A DNA stretch of 64,000 bases from Chitinophagaceae bacterium. GTDB lineage: Bacteria > Bacteroidota > Bacteroidia > Chitinophagales > Chitinophagaceae. Where the stretch lies: the NCBI GenBank assembly GCA_016713965.1, contig JADJOC010000009.1, forward strand, positions 868,001 through 932,000. Reading direction: 5' to 3'. Positions 63,541-64,000 of this stretch are shown here, piece by piece. The notes under the pieces were generated by a model that did no database searches, was not told the origin of the DNA, and saw nothing but the letters and a program-made list of their open reading frames with translations. Within the stretch, counting starts at the first letter, position 1. Every line of letters starts with the position of its first letter. Position numbers and translations under genes: made by a program.

Positions 63541-64000
63541 TGTTGTGCTATTAAAAACTCAAAGCATGTTTGATTTGAGCTAATTTTTTTCCATTTAAAT
63601 GGTTAATCCAATGCAAAATCGACATGGAAGACAGTTTTGAAGCCAATCTTACAGCCAAACCCTCATAAGATTTTGCATAATTACGTTTCAAATTGAATTG
63701 ATCGCACATTTGTGCAAAAAATGTTTCAACCATTTGTCTTTTCGATTTGTACTTTTAGGATATTTTTGTAATCATGTTGATTGTTCCTAAAAAGGTACTT
63801 TTAATGTTACTTTATACTGTTCAAATAAATCCATTTGTAAGGTCTTTGATATATAGGCCCTATCGCCAAGCATCTTCTTTTCTGTTGGCAAATTTTTTAC
63901 CTGTTTCAGGAAATTAATATCATGTACATTCGCTTTTGTAATACCACTTTGTTGAACTACTCCATTATCAAAAATTATGACATGTAGTTTGTAACCAATA
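63541..64000 (-). mobile_element. IS982-family insertion sequence, 5' part outside the window
   Basis: On the minus strand the C-terminal half of an IS982 transposase is visible: IGYKLHVIIFDNGVVQQSGI, TKANVHDINFLKQVKNLP and LGDRAYISKTLQMDLFEQYK, then, after indels near 63730-63800, MVETFFAQMCDQFNLKRNYA and SILHWINHLNGKKLAQIKHAL ending at 63551. The terminal sequence near 63541-63550 (TGTTGTGCTA) is the likely end. It lies within the S41 gene. Confidence 0.85.
63551..64000 (-). pseudogene. IS982-family transposase, partial and frameshifted
   Basis: The visible part holds the second half of the DDE domain (HVIIFDNGVV, GDRAYIS with an Asp, and the ETFFAQMCDQFNLKRNYAKS region with the Glu). The segment KVPFRNNQHDYKKYPKSTNR needs about two added bases to be read through near 63740-63795. 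The 5' end lies beyond the window. Confidence 0.8.

Noticed and set aside
1..64000. tRNA, rRNA and replication-origin signals
   Set aside because: I saw no cloverleaf-type tRNA, no rRNA sequence and no DnaA-box cluster by reading; a tRNAscan or covariance search would be decisive.

Overview
The window looks like part of a Bacteroidota chromosome, most likely from the Chitinophagaceae or a close relative. The grounds are a low G+C content, LytTR/LytS two-component pairs, TAnnTTTG-type -7 promoter boxes with few Shine-Dalgarno sequences, a gliding gene (gldH), a type IX secretion C-terminal sorting domain, and Bacteroidota families such as DUF2461, DUF6089-like and IPExxxVDY. No rRNA, tRNA or CRISPR was recognised.

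Region by region. 1-5.1 kb: a truncated secreted thioredoxin, a LytTR regulator with its LytS-type kinase, a DUF2461 protein and a JmjC-like cupin. 5.2-16.7 kb: a phenylacetate (paa) locus. It holds a TetR repressor with paaE, then paaA-paaB-paaC-paaD-paaG-paaI and paaY, an ABM monooxygenase and a 44-residue membrane protein. Two copies of one palindromic operator precede the tetR-paaE and paaA units. Several accessory units interrupt the locus: two paralogous secreted proteins, an intact IS4-family element, an XRE gene, an ORF6N gene (between paaA and paaB) and a four-helix-bundle gene (between paaB and paaC). 16.7-26.3 kb: two paralogous lipoproteins, obgE behind a heptanucleotide microsatellite, a decayed IS5-like element, a CPBP protease and a 1446-residue repeat adhesin with an S74 chaperone domain, a T9SS sorting signal and an in-frame run of ten G.

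26.5-40.5 kb: a second LytS/LytTR pair, fabH, a lipid kinase, feoB, an M28 peptidase, a pterin dehydratase and selD-mnmH (tRNA selenouridine synthesis). 40.5-47.6 kb: an accessory stretch with two XRE paralogues, a RelE-type toxin-antitoxin pair, nested IS remnants, YwqK-like remnants and large palindromic intergenic repeats. 47.8-58.3 kb: housekeeping and envelope genes (Bax inhibitor-like, pheS, an OmpA-like protein, a 3-hydroxyacyl-CoA dehydrogenase, lpxD-like, yicC, gldH). 58.3-64 kb: a repeat-rich accessory end. Here a conserved block of about 65 bp recurs three times, upstream of a secreted lipoprotein and of two small double-glycine leader peptides; an S41 protease gene cut by an IS982-family element follows.

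Two cross-cutting points. (1) From about 27 kb to the end many conserved genes, including expectedly essential ones (pheS, fabH), carry single-base indels, mostly in homopolymers; this looks more like uncorrected read error than gene decay, so I annotate full-length loci and mark the break points. (2) Short repeats are unusually abundant: heptanucleotide arrays (one inside pheS, two inside mnmH), REP-like palindromes and a nested-palindrome intergenic family. The most novel-looking candidates are the triplicated block with its double-glycine peptides, the heptamer arrays inside essential coding sequence, and the four-helix-bundle gene bracketed by heptamer inverted repeats inside the paa operon.
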